Assembly (NCBI GenBank): GCA_002104945.1
Contig: MCFH01000010.1
Span: 186,001 to 250,000 of the forward strand
Source: Piromyces finnis
Lineage: Eukaryota > Neocallimastigomycota > Neocallimastigomycetes > Neocallimastigales > Neocallimastigaceae
Direction: 5' to 3'
DNA length: 64,000 nt
In this document: one piece after another, positions 15,590 to 27,500 of the stretch
Numbering within the stretch: position 1 is the first letter of the stretch
Layout: each line of letters begins with the position of its first letter
Program-made: the position numbers and the translations under genes
Notes under the pieces: generated by a model
The model's input: only the letters and a program-made list of their open reading frames with translations
The model's database searches: none
Told to the model about the DNA's origin: nothing

Positions 15590-15745
15590 GATAACAATTC
15601 AACTTTGGCAGGTTAATTGAAATTTTAATTAATTTATGAGAACTAACTTTGCTGGTTGTATTGGAGATTGAATACCGTAATTATCTACTGCCTTACTATT
15701 TTAAATATGGGTGAAGCAGTTCGTCTCTACGGTTAAATATAAAAT
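15590..15745. ncRNA. Possible structured RNA, island B
   Basis: Complex-sequence island lying 167 bp before the NIP30 start codon. Nested complementary pairs are visible: ACCGTA at 15674-15679 with TACGGT at 15728-15733, enclosing ACTGC at 15687-15691 with GCAGT at 15716-15720. A T8 run follows at 15786-15793. It may be a small stable RNA or a structured 5' leader of the downstream gene. No family recognised. Confidence 0.3.
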
Positions 15746-15911
15746 ATTTAATTATTAATGAATTTAAAAATTAAAATGATAAATTTTTTTTAATTGAAAT
15801 TTTGAGTTTTCTATATTTAAAGATGTAGTTTTTCTTTTTTTTTTTTATTCTTAATTTTTATTATTTTAGTTTATTTTGCTTTATCTTTTTAATTGGAAGT
15901 TTTTTGAAATT

Positions 15912-16726
15912 ATGGAAAGGTAATATATAAAAATATATATTATTTTATCATATCAATGTATTAAGAGATATTAAATAATAAAATTAAAGATTTGTTTCAA
16001 GAGAAATTTTGGATGAGAGTAAACCTAATTATGGTGAAGTTCAAAAGCAAGTTTCTTCAGAACCATATGGTATTATTTTTATTTAATAATTTTATTTTAT
16101 GCATACATTGTTATTACTATTATTTATATTTTTTCCCTTATTAGTTTGAATTAATTTCTTATAAAAAAATATAAAATTTTAAATAAAAAGATCCAAGACC
16201 TTTATATCAAAGATTGGCAGAAAAAAAGAGAAAAGAAGAAGATGAATTATTGGAAAAAAATAAATTAAGTAATTTTATATATCAAATGAATAATGATGAA
16301 TATGATTTTTTAAATAATGTAAAAGAAGAAGAAAATTTAAAATACCAACAATTAAAAGAAGAAGAAAAAAAGGAAGTTGAGAAATTTAGAAAAGATGTTG
16401 AATCAAGTAATTTAAAAACGCCATATCTAGATTCTTTATTAAAAGAGACATCAAAAGACAATAAAGAAATTGATAAAGATAAGAAGATACCATCAAAAGT
16501 TAAATCTTTTCAAAAGAATTTATTAGAAAATATTATTGTTAAAAAGAAGAGAGATAGACCTTCAGAAAAAGATAAAGACGATAAAGTCAATATAAAAAGG
16601 CCTAAAAATTCTACAACTAATGAAAAGTCAGAAGAAATAGAAAAAGTAAATGATGATACAAAATCTTCAGCTTTATCATTATTAGCAAGTTATTCGGATT
16701 CAGACTCAGAAAATGAATCAGAATAA
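15912..16726 (+). CDS. NIP30/PIP30 (FAM192A) family nuclear protein
   Basis: Three exons (15912-15919, 15990-16069, 16191-16726) give 207 aa. The spliced start reads MERFVSREILDES, matching the family pattern of a basic/aromatic start followed by FVS...LDE. The core EPYDPRPLYQRLAEKK, then EKNKLSNFIYQMNNDEYDFL, is the NIP30 domain, crossed by an intron in DPRP. A Lys/Glu coiled-coil-like stretch follows. The C-terminus LASYSDSDSENESE mirrors the acidic, Ser-rich tail of human FAM192A, which binds the PA28-gamma (PSME3) proteasome activator when phosphorylated. In this fungus the partner is unknown, so a role in nuclear proteasome regulation is only inferred. The first exon is just 8 bp of coding sequence, supported by phase and by the conserved N-terminus. 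Confidence 0.85.
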
Positions 16727-17166
16727 ATTGTGATGTTATAATTATATTATAATTGTCATTATTATATACCTGTAAATTTATTAAATATTTAAATTTTTTT
16801 AATTTATAAATGCCAAATAAATAATTAGAAAAATGAAATTTATGTATTACTATTAAATATCATGTATTTTACTCGTAAATATAAATATTTACAATCTATT
16901 ATTAGTTTGATTTAATAATAATAAAGTAATAATTTAATAAGCTTTATTGAATAATATTATTCATTAATTTTTTATTAATATAATTGAGAAAATAGTAGTA
17001 CAATTCATATAATTTTTAGAATATAAATAACATTAATATTCTAAAATTTATAAGTTGTAATTGGCCACCAGTTATTTCTATATTTATTTAATATTAATAA
17101 AAAAATTTTTTTTATTATTATTAAAAAATTCTATATTTTACCAAGTTAACTATATTTTAATATTCA
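16727..17166. other. Intergenic A/T, no gene seen
   Basis: Short spacer between the NIP30-like gene and the PSO2 homologue, both on the plus strand. It holds only A/T-rich sequence and must contain the PSO2 promoter. Confidence 0.6.
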
Positions 17167-17369
17167 ATGGAAAAAGATAATGATATAGAGATAATTAATA
17201 ATTCTAATGATAGTAAAAATAAAAAAAATAATAATACTAGAAATATTGATAACCCAATCTTTTGTCCTATTTGTAACAATAATTTATCAGGTTTCTCAGA
17301 AAATGTAATATCTATGATAAAATTATAAAATTAAAAAATAAAATTATTATTATATGATTCATATTATTA

Positions 17370-17400
<31 letters not shown>

Positions 17401-20400
17401 TTAAAATAATAACAATAGTTGTTGTTGCTATTATAGTAATAAAACATAAAAATTCAATTAACAATAATTAATTTTATAAATACATAATATTATAAAGGTT
17501 ATACAATCACATGTTAACAGATGTCTTGATGGACCAACATTAATTCAAAAAAGAAATTATTTTTCAAATAAAGTTCAAAGTTCTATTACTTCTTATATTA
17601 ATGTATCTAGTCCGACTAAAAAGTATATGAATTCAATTATTAAAACTTCTTACGAAAGTGATAGTAAAATTGAAAAAGATTCAAAATACTTTAATAAATC
17701 ATCAAAAAAAGACAGTAATATACAAAAAAATAAAAGTATTCCAAAATTAAAATCATTTAATGAAAATTTAATTAAAAATGATATTTCAAAAAATAGTAAT
17801 AAATCATTAACAAATACAAAATCAAATAACGAAATTTCAACTAGAAATTCAAATGTATTGCTTTCTGATATTGAGGGTGAAAATATATTCCTTGAAAAAA
17901 GTAGTTTACTGGAAAAATCTTCAGAAGTAACCAACAATATCTCAATATTAAATACTAAAACTTCTACTGTAATGAAAAATAAATATCTAAATAAAAATCA
18001 TATTTTTGACGAAAAAAACAATAATAGCAAATTAAATATACCAACTGAAAACATATTAAATATAGAAAAGGATAAAAAAAAGTATTCTGAAATAAGTATT
18101 CCTTTAATATTAGAAGATATCAGTAATTCCGAAGAAGAAAAAGAAGAAAGGTGTAATAATGAAGAAAAAAATGAAAAGATGAAGGTGAACTACTCTGAAA
18201 AATATATACCCTTTATTATAGAAGATATTGATGATTGTGAAAAAGATAAAAATAATATTGATGAAAAAAAAGATAAAATGAATAAGCATAATAATAATGA
18301 ATCAGATTTTCCATTTAATATGGAAAGCATCGTAAATAATGAAACTGTTATGTCATTTGATTTTGATGATACAATAAATAATGATTTTGATAATCAAAAT
18401 ACAATAAATGATGTTAAACTCGAAAGAAGTAATAGTGATATTCCAATTAATGATTTAAGTATTAAAGAACATAAGGATTTATCTGATCATAGCAACAAAA
18501 ATTCTGATGAAAATAAAAAAAGGAAAAGAAAAGAAAAACCACCAAAAAGCACAAGAAAAAGAAAATTGTGTCCATACTTTAAAAAAGTCCAAAGTATATG
18601 TTCCTATTATATATTAATTTAATAATATTTTTCTTATTTATTTAAAATAAAGTTAGAATGGGTTATTTTTATAGTTAAAATGATAATTTAAAAAGTATTA
18701 ATAATTAATTTAATTAAATATTAAATAGATACAACATTTGTTGTTGATGCATTTACATATGGAAAAATTGAAAATTGTACTTCATATTTTTTAAGGTATT
18801 TATTATTATTAATTACTTATTTAAGCAATTAATTTACTTTTAACATTATTGATTTATTATGCTAAATAAAGAATTATATAAAGTCATTTTCATTCAGATC
18901 ATTATGGTGGAATTACTAAAAAATATGATTATGGACCAATTTATTGTTCTAAAGTAACAGCAAACTTATTAATTGAACTTATAGGCGTTAATGAACAATT
19001 TGTACATCCACTCGAATTAGATAAAGAATATATTATTGAAGGTGTTAAAGTAACTTTAATTGATGCGAATCAGTAAGTTAAATAAGTAATAGTAGTAGTA
19101 ATAAGAATAAGAATAAGAATAAGAATAAGAATAAGAATAAGAATAAGAATAAGAATAAGAATAAGAATAAGAATAAGAATAAGAATAAGAATAAGAATAA
19201 GAATAAGAATAAGAATAAGAATAAGAATAAGAATAAGAATAAGAATAAGAATAAGAATAAGAATAAGAATAAGAATAAAAAAAAAAAATAAAAATTTTCT
19301 AAAATCAAATATACATATTATAATTGTTTAATTATTAAATGTCAAATGTTTTAGTTGTCCAGGCGCAGTGATATTTTTATTTAGTGTACCTATTGGAAAT
19401 AACCAATATTTTAATGCACTCCATACAGGTATAAAAATAAATATTATACGTGAATTTAAAAAAATTGCTTTACTTAAAACAATTTTAAATAATAATATAA
19501 ATATTTTTAAAAATAAGGTGATTTTCGAGCAAACAATAATCAATTAATGCATCCAGCAATACAAGGATTAAAAAATTCATTTTTAGATATTTTATATTTG
19601 GATACAACTTACTTACAACCTGAACATATTTTCCCCTCACAAGAAGTAGTCATTAATTCAGTATTAGATGTACTAAAAAATATTGTTTTTGAAGGGAAAA
19701 CAATAAAAGAATATAATAATATAGAAAAAAAGAGAAAACTAAATAATGAATATAAAGGTGGATTATTACGATATTTTAACCACGGAAAAAATGATAAAGA
19801 TGATAATATAATCAACTGTGAAATTAATGAAAATATAAATACCCAATATATAAATAACAACGTTTATAACAAAAAAAAAGTTCTTGTTTTAGTTGGAACT
19901 TATTTAATTGGAAAAGAAAAAGTTTTTGTTAGTATTGCTAAATATTTAAAAAGTAAGATTTATGCATCGAATAAAAAAAAGAAAATTTTAGAGTGTTTAA
20001 ATGATGAAACAATATCAAATTTACTAACTTCAAATCCTGACGAAGCAAATGTTCATGTGTTAAATATGGGGCAATTAGGAATAGAAAGTGTAAATAATTA
20101 TTATAATATATACAAAGATAAATATGACATGGTTATAGCATTTAGGCCAACTGGATGGGTTTTCAAACCAAAAAAATCAAGTAAAAGACAATTAGAACCT
20201 GATAGTAAGAAAATTTTAGAAGAAGTAAATAATTTAAAATTAAAGCCAACATATTATAATAGAAATATATCAATTTGGGGGATTCCATATTCTGAACATA
20301 GTAGTTACTTAGAACTTGAAAATTTCATTCGGGTTTTAAGTTCCTTAGCACAAATAAGAAATATTCAGCCTACTGTCAATGTAAAAAGCTTCTCTAAGCA

Positions 20401-20467
20401 AAATGAAGAATGTAAAAAATATTGGTATTGGTTTGATACCTGGAGACAAAATCCTATATACATGTAA
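17167..20467 (+). CDS. PSO2: Pso2/Snm1 (DCLRE1A) DNA interstrand-crosslink repair nuclease
   Basis: 5' exonuclease of the metallo-beta-lactamase/beta-CASP family that processes DNA crosslinks in the nucleus. Six exons (17167-17304, 17498-18593, 18729-18795, 18884-19072, 19355-19428, 19518-20467) give 837 aa in consistent phase. N-terminal UBZ-type zinc finger: Cys33, Cys36, His51, Cys55, split by intron 1. Residues ~65-400 are a disordered Asn/Lys/Ser/Glu-rich region ending in a basic stretch. The catalytic core follows: VVDAF.YG, the zinc motif HFHSDH (His435, His437, Asp439, His440), DANHCPG (His497), TGDFRA (Asp523), then beta-CASP motifs including VLVGTYLIGKEK and PYSEHSSYLEL near the C-terminus. 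Three of these motifs are interrupted by introns that splice exactly. Intron 4 carries an (AAGAAT)n array. Identification as the Pso2/SNM1 branch rests on the finger plus HFHSDHYGG. Confidence 0.95.
19101..19277 (+). repeat. Hexanucleotide microsatellite (AAGAAT)n inside a PSO2 intron
   Basis: Roughly 29 almost perfect copies of AAGAAT in intron 4 of the PSO2 homologue, just after the donor. The opposite strand reads as a Phe/Leu/Ser-poor repeat frame that is not a gene. Confidence 0.95.
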
Positions 20468-21169
20468 TTATTTTAAAACAATATTTATTTATTATACCCA
20501 ATTTTAAATTCTTTGATACTTGTTTATAAATAATAACCATAATAAAATTTTTTAATCATGTGAATAAAATTTCAAATAATAATTTTTATAATAATTCTAA
20601 CATATAAATTAATTAATTTTATTTTGTTTCATTTTTTATGTAATGTGGATAATTTATTTAGAAATTTTATATAATTTTTATCAATAATATTTAAAAAGAA
20701 AAAAATTGTTTTTCTTTTTTTATATATATATACTTTTCTTTTATTTTAGTAGTTTAAAATTACGAAAAAATAAAATGATGAAATGTGTTATAAAATGTTG
20801 TTATTATTAAAATTCATATTTTATAAAATACATTTTGTTAAATTATTACCAAAATAAATAATTGAAAAATTTTATTAAATCCAAATATATGAATATATCA
20901 TTAATTTTAACTATTAATTACATCCAATAAAATTCAACCACTATATAAAGATGTAAATTTAATTATTTTAGAGCATTTTACTTAATATCAATTAATATAT
21001 TAAAAACTTTTAAAATAAATAATAAAAAATATAAAGATATATAAAGATAGAATTAACAAATTTTAATTTTAAATATTAATAAAAATAAGTAAGTTATATT
21101 TAATAAAAACTATTGAAAAACTAATTAAGCTAATAATCTTTTTGCATATTACTTATATATAATAAGGAA
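20468..21169. other. Intergenic A/T, no gene seen
   Basis: Spacer between PSO2 and the first SEC11 gene, both plus strand. Only A/T-rich sequence with homopolymers. Confidence 0.6.
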
Positions 21170-22094
21170 ATGTTACAGCCTTTATTAGATAATTTATTTT
21201 CAGGAAAATCTCCTCGTGAGGTAGTATAAATTAAAAAAATAGCATTATTAATTTAACATTAATATTATAAAACAAAGTTCAATTAATATGTTATTATAAT
21301 TTAAAAAAGATTGCACATCAAATATTAAATATTTTCATGATTGTAACTTCTGCATTCATGAGTTGGAAAGCATTAGCACTTATAACAAATAGTGAAAGTC
21401 CAATTGTAGTCGTTTTAAGGTAAATTTTGGTATAATATAAAAATTAATAAAAATAAAAATAAGTATAATTAACAATAAATTTAAATTTATATTATACGTT
21501 ATTAAAAATTATATACTTGTATCTTGTATAGTGAAAGTATGGAACCAGCTTTTCAACGTGGTGATTTATTATTTTTAACATTACCAAGACAAGAACCATT
21601 CATTGTTGGTGATATTGTGGTATATAAAATTAAAGGACAAGAAATTCCAATTGTTCACAGAATCTTAAAAATTCATAAAAAGTAATTTTAATTTTTATAT
21701 AAAAAATACTAATGAAACTAAATAAGTATTAATTCATTAAATAATTATAATTTAAATAATTTAAATATTCATATATAAGTGAGGAAGATGGAGAAGATTA
21801 TATATTAACAAAGGGGGATAATAACAATATTGATGATAGAGCATTATATAACAAAGATCAATTATGGATTAAAAAGTCAGATATCATTGGAAAGGTTAAA
21901 GGGTATATAAAAAAAATTTTTTTTCATTTACTTATTTCATCAAGAAAAGTAAACTAACATATATTTTATATTATATTAGATATTTACCATATATTGGATA
22001 TGTTACTATTGTAATGTCAGATTATCCAAAATTAAAATATCTATTATTAGGTGTTTTAACAATATTAATGTTCTTTGAAAAAGAAGAAAAATAA
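21170..22094 (+). CDS. SEC11: Signal peptidase complex catalytic subunit Sec11, copy 1
   Basis: ER membrane serine protease that removes signal peptides from secretory proteins. Five exons (21170-21220, 21310-21419, 21532-21681, 21780-21902, 21980-22094) give 182 aa, typical for Sec11. The N-terminal transmembrane helix is about [20 protein letters not shown]. The catalytic serine is Ser56 in SESMEP (an intron splits the first Ser codon of the motif); His96 is in IPIVHRI and the acidic residue is Asp122 in [10 protein letters not shown]. These numbers coincide with human SEC11A Ser56/His96/Asp122 as I remember them. The C-terminus has [19 protein letters not shown] and a second hydrophobic helix, ending EKEEK. 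A paralogue on the opposite strand (50474-51981) has identical internal exon lengths. This copy has more A/T-ending codons than the other. Confidence 0.95.
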
Positions 22095-22511
22095 ATTAAT
22101 TGTTTAAATCATTTTTATTAATATATAAAATAACACAATGAAAAAATAAATAAAATAAAAGAAAGAAAGAAAAGGAAAAAAAAAAAAGAAAGAAAGAAAA
22201 GAAAACTTAAGAAATATGTTATACTCTAAAAGAAATTTATAAGCACATATGATAAGTCATATTATAAAAAAAATAAATAAATAAAATAAAATGAAATAAA
22301 AATAAAAAAAATAAAATAAAAAAACTATAAAAATGTTTAATCCTGTTTTAATTTTATTACTATTTTAAAAGTTTTATTGAAAGGATAATAAATTAATTAA
22401 AATATACACTTTATTACAAAAAAATTGACTATAGAGTATTTTAAATATAAATTGTTTTCTATAAAATTTTCTATGACATGACATGTATTAAAACATATTA
22501 CAACTTTATAA
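22095..22511. other. Convergent intergenic spacer
   Basis: Between the stop codons of SEC11 copy 1 (+) and the RPC25 homologue (-). Poly-A and purine-rich stretches only; no gene seen. Confidence 0.6.
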
Positions 22512-23757
22512 TTAATCCCACCAAGAAGTAAGGCCAAGTCCTTGTTGGGTAATAGTTCCCTATTGATTTAATATTTAATAATTTGTTAATATATTTTTAA
22601 AGTATGTATATTATTAAATTTATTAGACAAATACTTACTATAATTGAATATGGTACTACTAATTCAGATTCAGCAGATTCATTTAATTGTTTTGTTGATT
22701 CTTGAGAATCTTGTCCAAAAGGTTTCTTTTTTGACATTGGTCCAGTATCAACAAAAAGTTCTGTTAATACTTGGAATCTTATTTCTTCATTCTTATCTAT
22801 ATATAATTTATCAGTTTCGTTAAAATTCCATATCCAAACATTTTGAGCTTTATCACTATAAGCATAATAAATTATTAATGTAAATAATAATCATTAGTAA
22901 TAAAGTATCTTTATGGATAAACAATAATATAAGAATATAAATTGTTTGTTATATTGAAATTCTTTGATAAATATAAATTCTTCTTACAATGTTGTATCAG
23001 GTGTTAATTGTGAAGCTGGTATAGTTATATCATCAAAGAATCCCATTGATACTATTTATAATTTTCAAAAATAAAATTGAAATTAAAATTAATTTTTTGA
23101 AAATTGTATTTCTTTTTAAAACAAGTATATTATTGTATCATAATAATTTCATTAACTAATTGTCCTTTTCTAATACCCTTGATGCCTTTTTCAGATGAAT
23201 TACTGACTTTTCCTATTAAAGTTTCACCAATGAAAGGTCTAAATACAATCATCTTAAAAGTAACTTATAATATATTTTTCAAAAAAAAAAAAAAAATTAA
23301 AATTTGATTATTCAATAAAATAATTAAATTACATTTTGTATACCTTTTACTGTATAACCTCCATCTTTGCAAGGTAATACAACGCCCTCGGAAACTTCAA
23401 CTAAATCTAATAATTCAATGCATAAACCTACATTATGTAAAACCTTTTTATAATAAAAGTTTAATTAGTTTATATATAGATAAATATATAAATGGATAAA
23501 TTCACTTTATTATGTGCATTTTAATATAAAAATTATTCCATTCTAAAATTCTTAATATTAAAACATGAAAATGATTTTTAAATTTGAAATTTGATTCATA
23601 AAAATTTATATAGTTTACTATCATACTAATTTTAAGCTTTTCTTACTTTATTTGAATATTTATGATTAATTTCATCGATAATAGCCTCATTTCTGTTTTT
23701 ATAAAAATATCTAGGCAATATTTTTACAGTATCTTTAATAGTTGTTACCATAAACAT
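22512..23757 (-). CDS. RPC25: RNA polymerase III subunit Rpc25/RPC8 (Rpb7-like)
   Basis: Stalk subunit of RNA polymerase III (pairs with Rpc17 and acts in initiation), nuclear. Six exons on the minus strand (23757-23647, 23443-23344, 23263-23177, 23051-22988, 22855-22639, 22559-22512) give 208 aa, close to the human 204. The N-terminal Rpb7-like SHS2 domain starts MFMVTTIKDTVKILP and includes VLHNVGLCIELLDL. The S1-type beta-barrel starts at VTFKMIVFRPFIGETLIGKV and continues VSMGFFDDITIPASQL and VWIWNF. The protein ends GLGLTSWWD, the diagnostic C-terminus of RPC8 (human ends in a similar GLGLLSWW string). All six junctions keep phase. It diverges from the SAC3 gene across an 838-bp gap. Confidence 0.95.
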
Positions 23758-24595
23758 TTTGTATGATTTATATATAACAATAAATTTTTTAATAAGTTTT
23801 TTTTTTTTTTACTAAAAAAATTAATCGTTTTTTCTATTATACCTCCATACCCAATCAAAAAAAAAATATGCTATATAATAATTTCATTATATACAGAAAA
23901 TACTTATATATAATAAATTATATATATTAAATTTTAAATAAATATAATATTTATCTATATCCTTTCTTCTTATTTTTAAACCTTTTTTTGTTTTATATTT
24001 TATAAAATATTTAAAATTCTTTTATTATTATTATTATTATTTTTTAATAAATACATATAAATTCTTTATTTTTTTTTTATTTTTATATAAATTATTTTTA
24101 AAAGACACATATGATAATATATATATAACATTATTACTAGTAAATAATAACAATAAATAGTAATATAGGAATTTTAGAAATTTTTTATTCTAATAAAATT
24201 CAAATTTCATGGAATAAAAATTTAACAAGAAATTATTATATAAATAGCATATTCATCTTTTGTATATAAAGGTATAAATATTTTCAATTATAGATTTTCC
24301 TATTATTTATAATAAATTAATGTTCATATATATATTATAATTTAATATTGTATTTAAATGTATAATACACTTATATAATTAAAATAATATAACCTAATTC
24401 TTTGTAATATTATTAATATTATTTTATATATTATAAATCACATATAACTTTTTTTTTATATGATTTTATATAATAAATGCATTATATTATATTAATAGCA
24501 ATTAATAATAACATTATTGTTATTATTATTCATTTTGCGAACTTTAAATAATAAATCATTATCTTAAAGTTAATTAATAATAAATAGAATAAATA
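23758..24595. other. Divergent promoter region between RPC25 and SAC3
   Basis: A/T-only sequence with T-runs and (TTA)n patches. It must carry both promoters, but no defined element is recognisable in such sequence. Confidence 0.6.
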
Positions 24596-27500
24596 ATGCA
24601 ACAACAACCAACACAACCTCAACGGCGTTTACAAAGCGCATTTCAAAATGAATATGGAAACAAAAATCAAGTACTTATATATTATATTCAAAAACTTAAA
24701 AATATCATAGGAAAAATAATTGTATTAAACTAATTCTTTTTTATTTTCATTATTATTGCAAAATATTATAGAAACGAACAGGTAAAAAAATTTTATGTTA
24801 AAAGTATATTCAAAAAAAAAAAAAAAACTCATAAGAATTACAGGAACATCAATATAAATATAATTTACTTAAAAAAGATATAATTTAATAAAATAATAAA
24901 ATTTCTTTAAATTATAAATCTATGAAAAAAAGGTAATGGACCACCATCCCAATACCAAAGAGGAGCTAATAATAAAAAAAAGATATTCAAGAAAAAACAA
25001 TTTAATAATCCACATTACAATCAATCAGAAAAAAATACAGATAGTTTTCCTTCATATAAGGGAAAAGGGCCACGTCCAAAATTTTTTCCAAATAAAACTT
25101 TAATTAATAAAAGTAATTTATCATTAAAATTTAATCATTACATTTAATATTTAATAATCCTCTTAAATTATATATTATTAATTATGAATTTTTTAAAAAA
25201 AACAATAATTATAAAATAAATGAATAAATAATAAGAAAAAAATTTCAATGGCACAGTTTCAAATAACAAAAATGAAATTGAAGAAATAGAATTCAGTTTT
25301 AGAAATGCCCAACCAACAGAAATGAGTAATAATGTTGAAATTGATTTAATCCCAGATATGACAAATTCTGGTTCTATACAAAATAAGTAAGAAAATTATA
25401 GCAATATAGTATATATATATATATATAACATTAAACTAATATAATTAAATTATAGTATTTCTGAAAAAGAATTGCGAGAACAGCGTTTTAGTTCAAATCC
25501 ATTTGGTGCCCAATATTTTAATGTATATTTTTATTAATTATTTATACTTTATTGCATTTCTGAAATAGAATAAAAATAGTAATCGTATTATTGTTATTAT
25601 TATTATTATTATTATTATTGAAATTTAATAAATATTTTTTTTTGTTATAAATATATATATATTAAGATGAAAAAAAAAAGAGAATATCTTAGAAAAGAAT
25701 ATATAAGTAAAGGACTAATCGATGATCCAAAAAAACCCCGAAAACTTGAAGATGCTATTCCATTCGTTGGTGATTGTCAAGATATGTGTCCAGAGTTTGA
25801 AAGATATGAAAGAGAGTATCAAAAAAATCTAGATAAATTAGAAATTGTAATATAATATTCACTTTATTTATATATATATTATAACTTTAATATAAATTAT
25901 GATTTTACTTAAAATAAAATTACATTAAATTAATGTAAATATATACATATATTAAAGGTATATATTTTATACTAAATCAATATTTTCTTTTTATATTATT
26001 AATAACAATATAGAATCAAGAAAATAGTACAGATGAAATCTTTTATGTAGATCATAAAAAAGCTGTCAAAAGATATCAAAGATCTGATGCAGGAAAAGAA
26101 CAACCTTTGCCATGTGATGTTAGACCACCCCCAATTCTAAAAGTATATAATATATTTAATCATAAATAAATATTATAAATGTTAGAAACTAAATATTAAT
26201 ATAATTATAACATAAGAAAACATTAAATTATCTTATAGATGAAATTATTATGAAGCATGGTATTGAAGATACACACGGTTTTGTAAGAGATAGAACTAGA
26301 TCTATTCGACAAGATTTTTCTTTACAAAATATAAGAGATAAATCTGCAGTTGATGCTCATGAAAGAATAGCAAGATACCATATTCTTTGTCTTCATCAAT
26401 TATGTGAAAAAGAAGGATTTAGTGTACAACAAGAAAAGGAACAATTATTTAAAGGTATGTAACATAGTAGAGTTTAAAAGAAATTAATTTAAAAAAAAAT
26501 ATTAATTTTCTTATAATTATAACAAAAGTACTTCAAAGTTTACAAGAATTTTATGATGAAGGTCAAGAAAATAACATTAGCTATCCAAATGAAGCAGAAT
26601 TCAGAGCATATTATATTATTTCACATATATTGTAAGTTTATCTAATATTTTAATATATCATTTAATAATTAAATAATTAACACTTAATATGTTTAGTGAT
26701 AATGAAATTATAAGAAAAGCAGAATCATATCCAAAAGAAATCCTGTTCCATCCATATGTTCAATTAGCCCTAGAGTTTCAATTTCTTACAGATGAGGGAA
26801 TATATTCAAGATTATTTAAAAAGATATTTTCAACTGATACACCATATTTAATGGGGTGTTTAATGGAAATTCATTTTAATACCATAAGAAAAAAGGCATT
26901 AATTGCAATGAATTCTGCTATAAAATTTAAAGATAATCGATTACCCCCATATCCAGCGGAAAAATTAAAGAATTTATTAGGATTTGATACTATAGATGAT
27001 TTATTAGATGTATTATATCATTATGGGATTGAAGTGGAATCTAATACTGATAATTATTATGGAATTATATTTGATAAAAAGAAAGATATTATAGGTAAGA
27101 TTTTTCATAACAATAATTAATGAACAAAAATAATAATAAATTACTTAAATATAATTTTAAATTAAATACTTTAAATTATATCTGTATTTTAAATAATAAA
27201 TTATATATAGAACCAGAAGTATCATTAACACAAAAAAGAGTAGAACTCTTAGAAAGGAAAAGAGATAATAAATCAGACAAAGAAATTATAAATAATGGAA
27301 AATTAAATGATATAGATGAGCCACAACCAATGTTTTCATTCAATCAACCGAATATATACAATTCAAATAATTTTAATGCATTTAATAATGAAAATAAAAA
27401 TAATTCAATAGTTGGATTTTCATTTAATAATGCTATTGATAAAATGGAAGATAGTAATATGTCTGACATAAATATGGAGACTAACAGTGAAACTAGTAAA

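Larger units (their letters stand above)
14304..15911. other. Intergenic region with two higher-complexity islands
   Basis: Mostly A/T. Two islands of more balanced composition and internal complementarity lie at about 15165-15370 and 15590-15745; they are listed separately. No open frame in them looks coding. Confidence 0.55.

Noticed and set aside
15590-15745. Possible U4 snRNA (CTCTACGG and GCTGGTTG strings)
   Set aside because: The strings are short and in the wrong structural context; the U4 5' stem-loop and 3' hairpin are not formed.
19078-19308. 76-codon Phe/Leu frame on the minus strand
   Set aside because: Translation of the (AAGAAT)n intronic array.
23104-23307. 67-codon plus-strand frame
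   Set aside because: Antisense to exon 3 of the RPC25 homologue.
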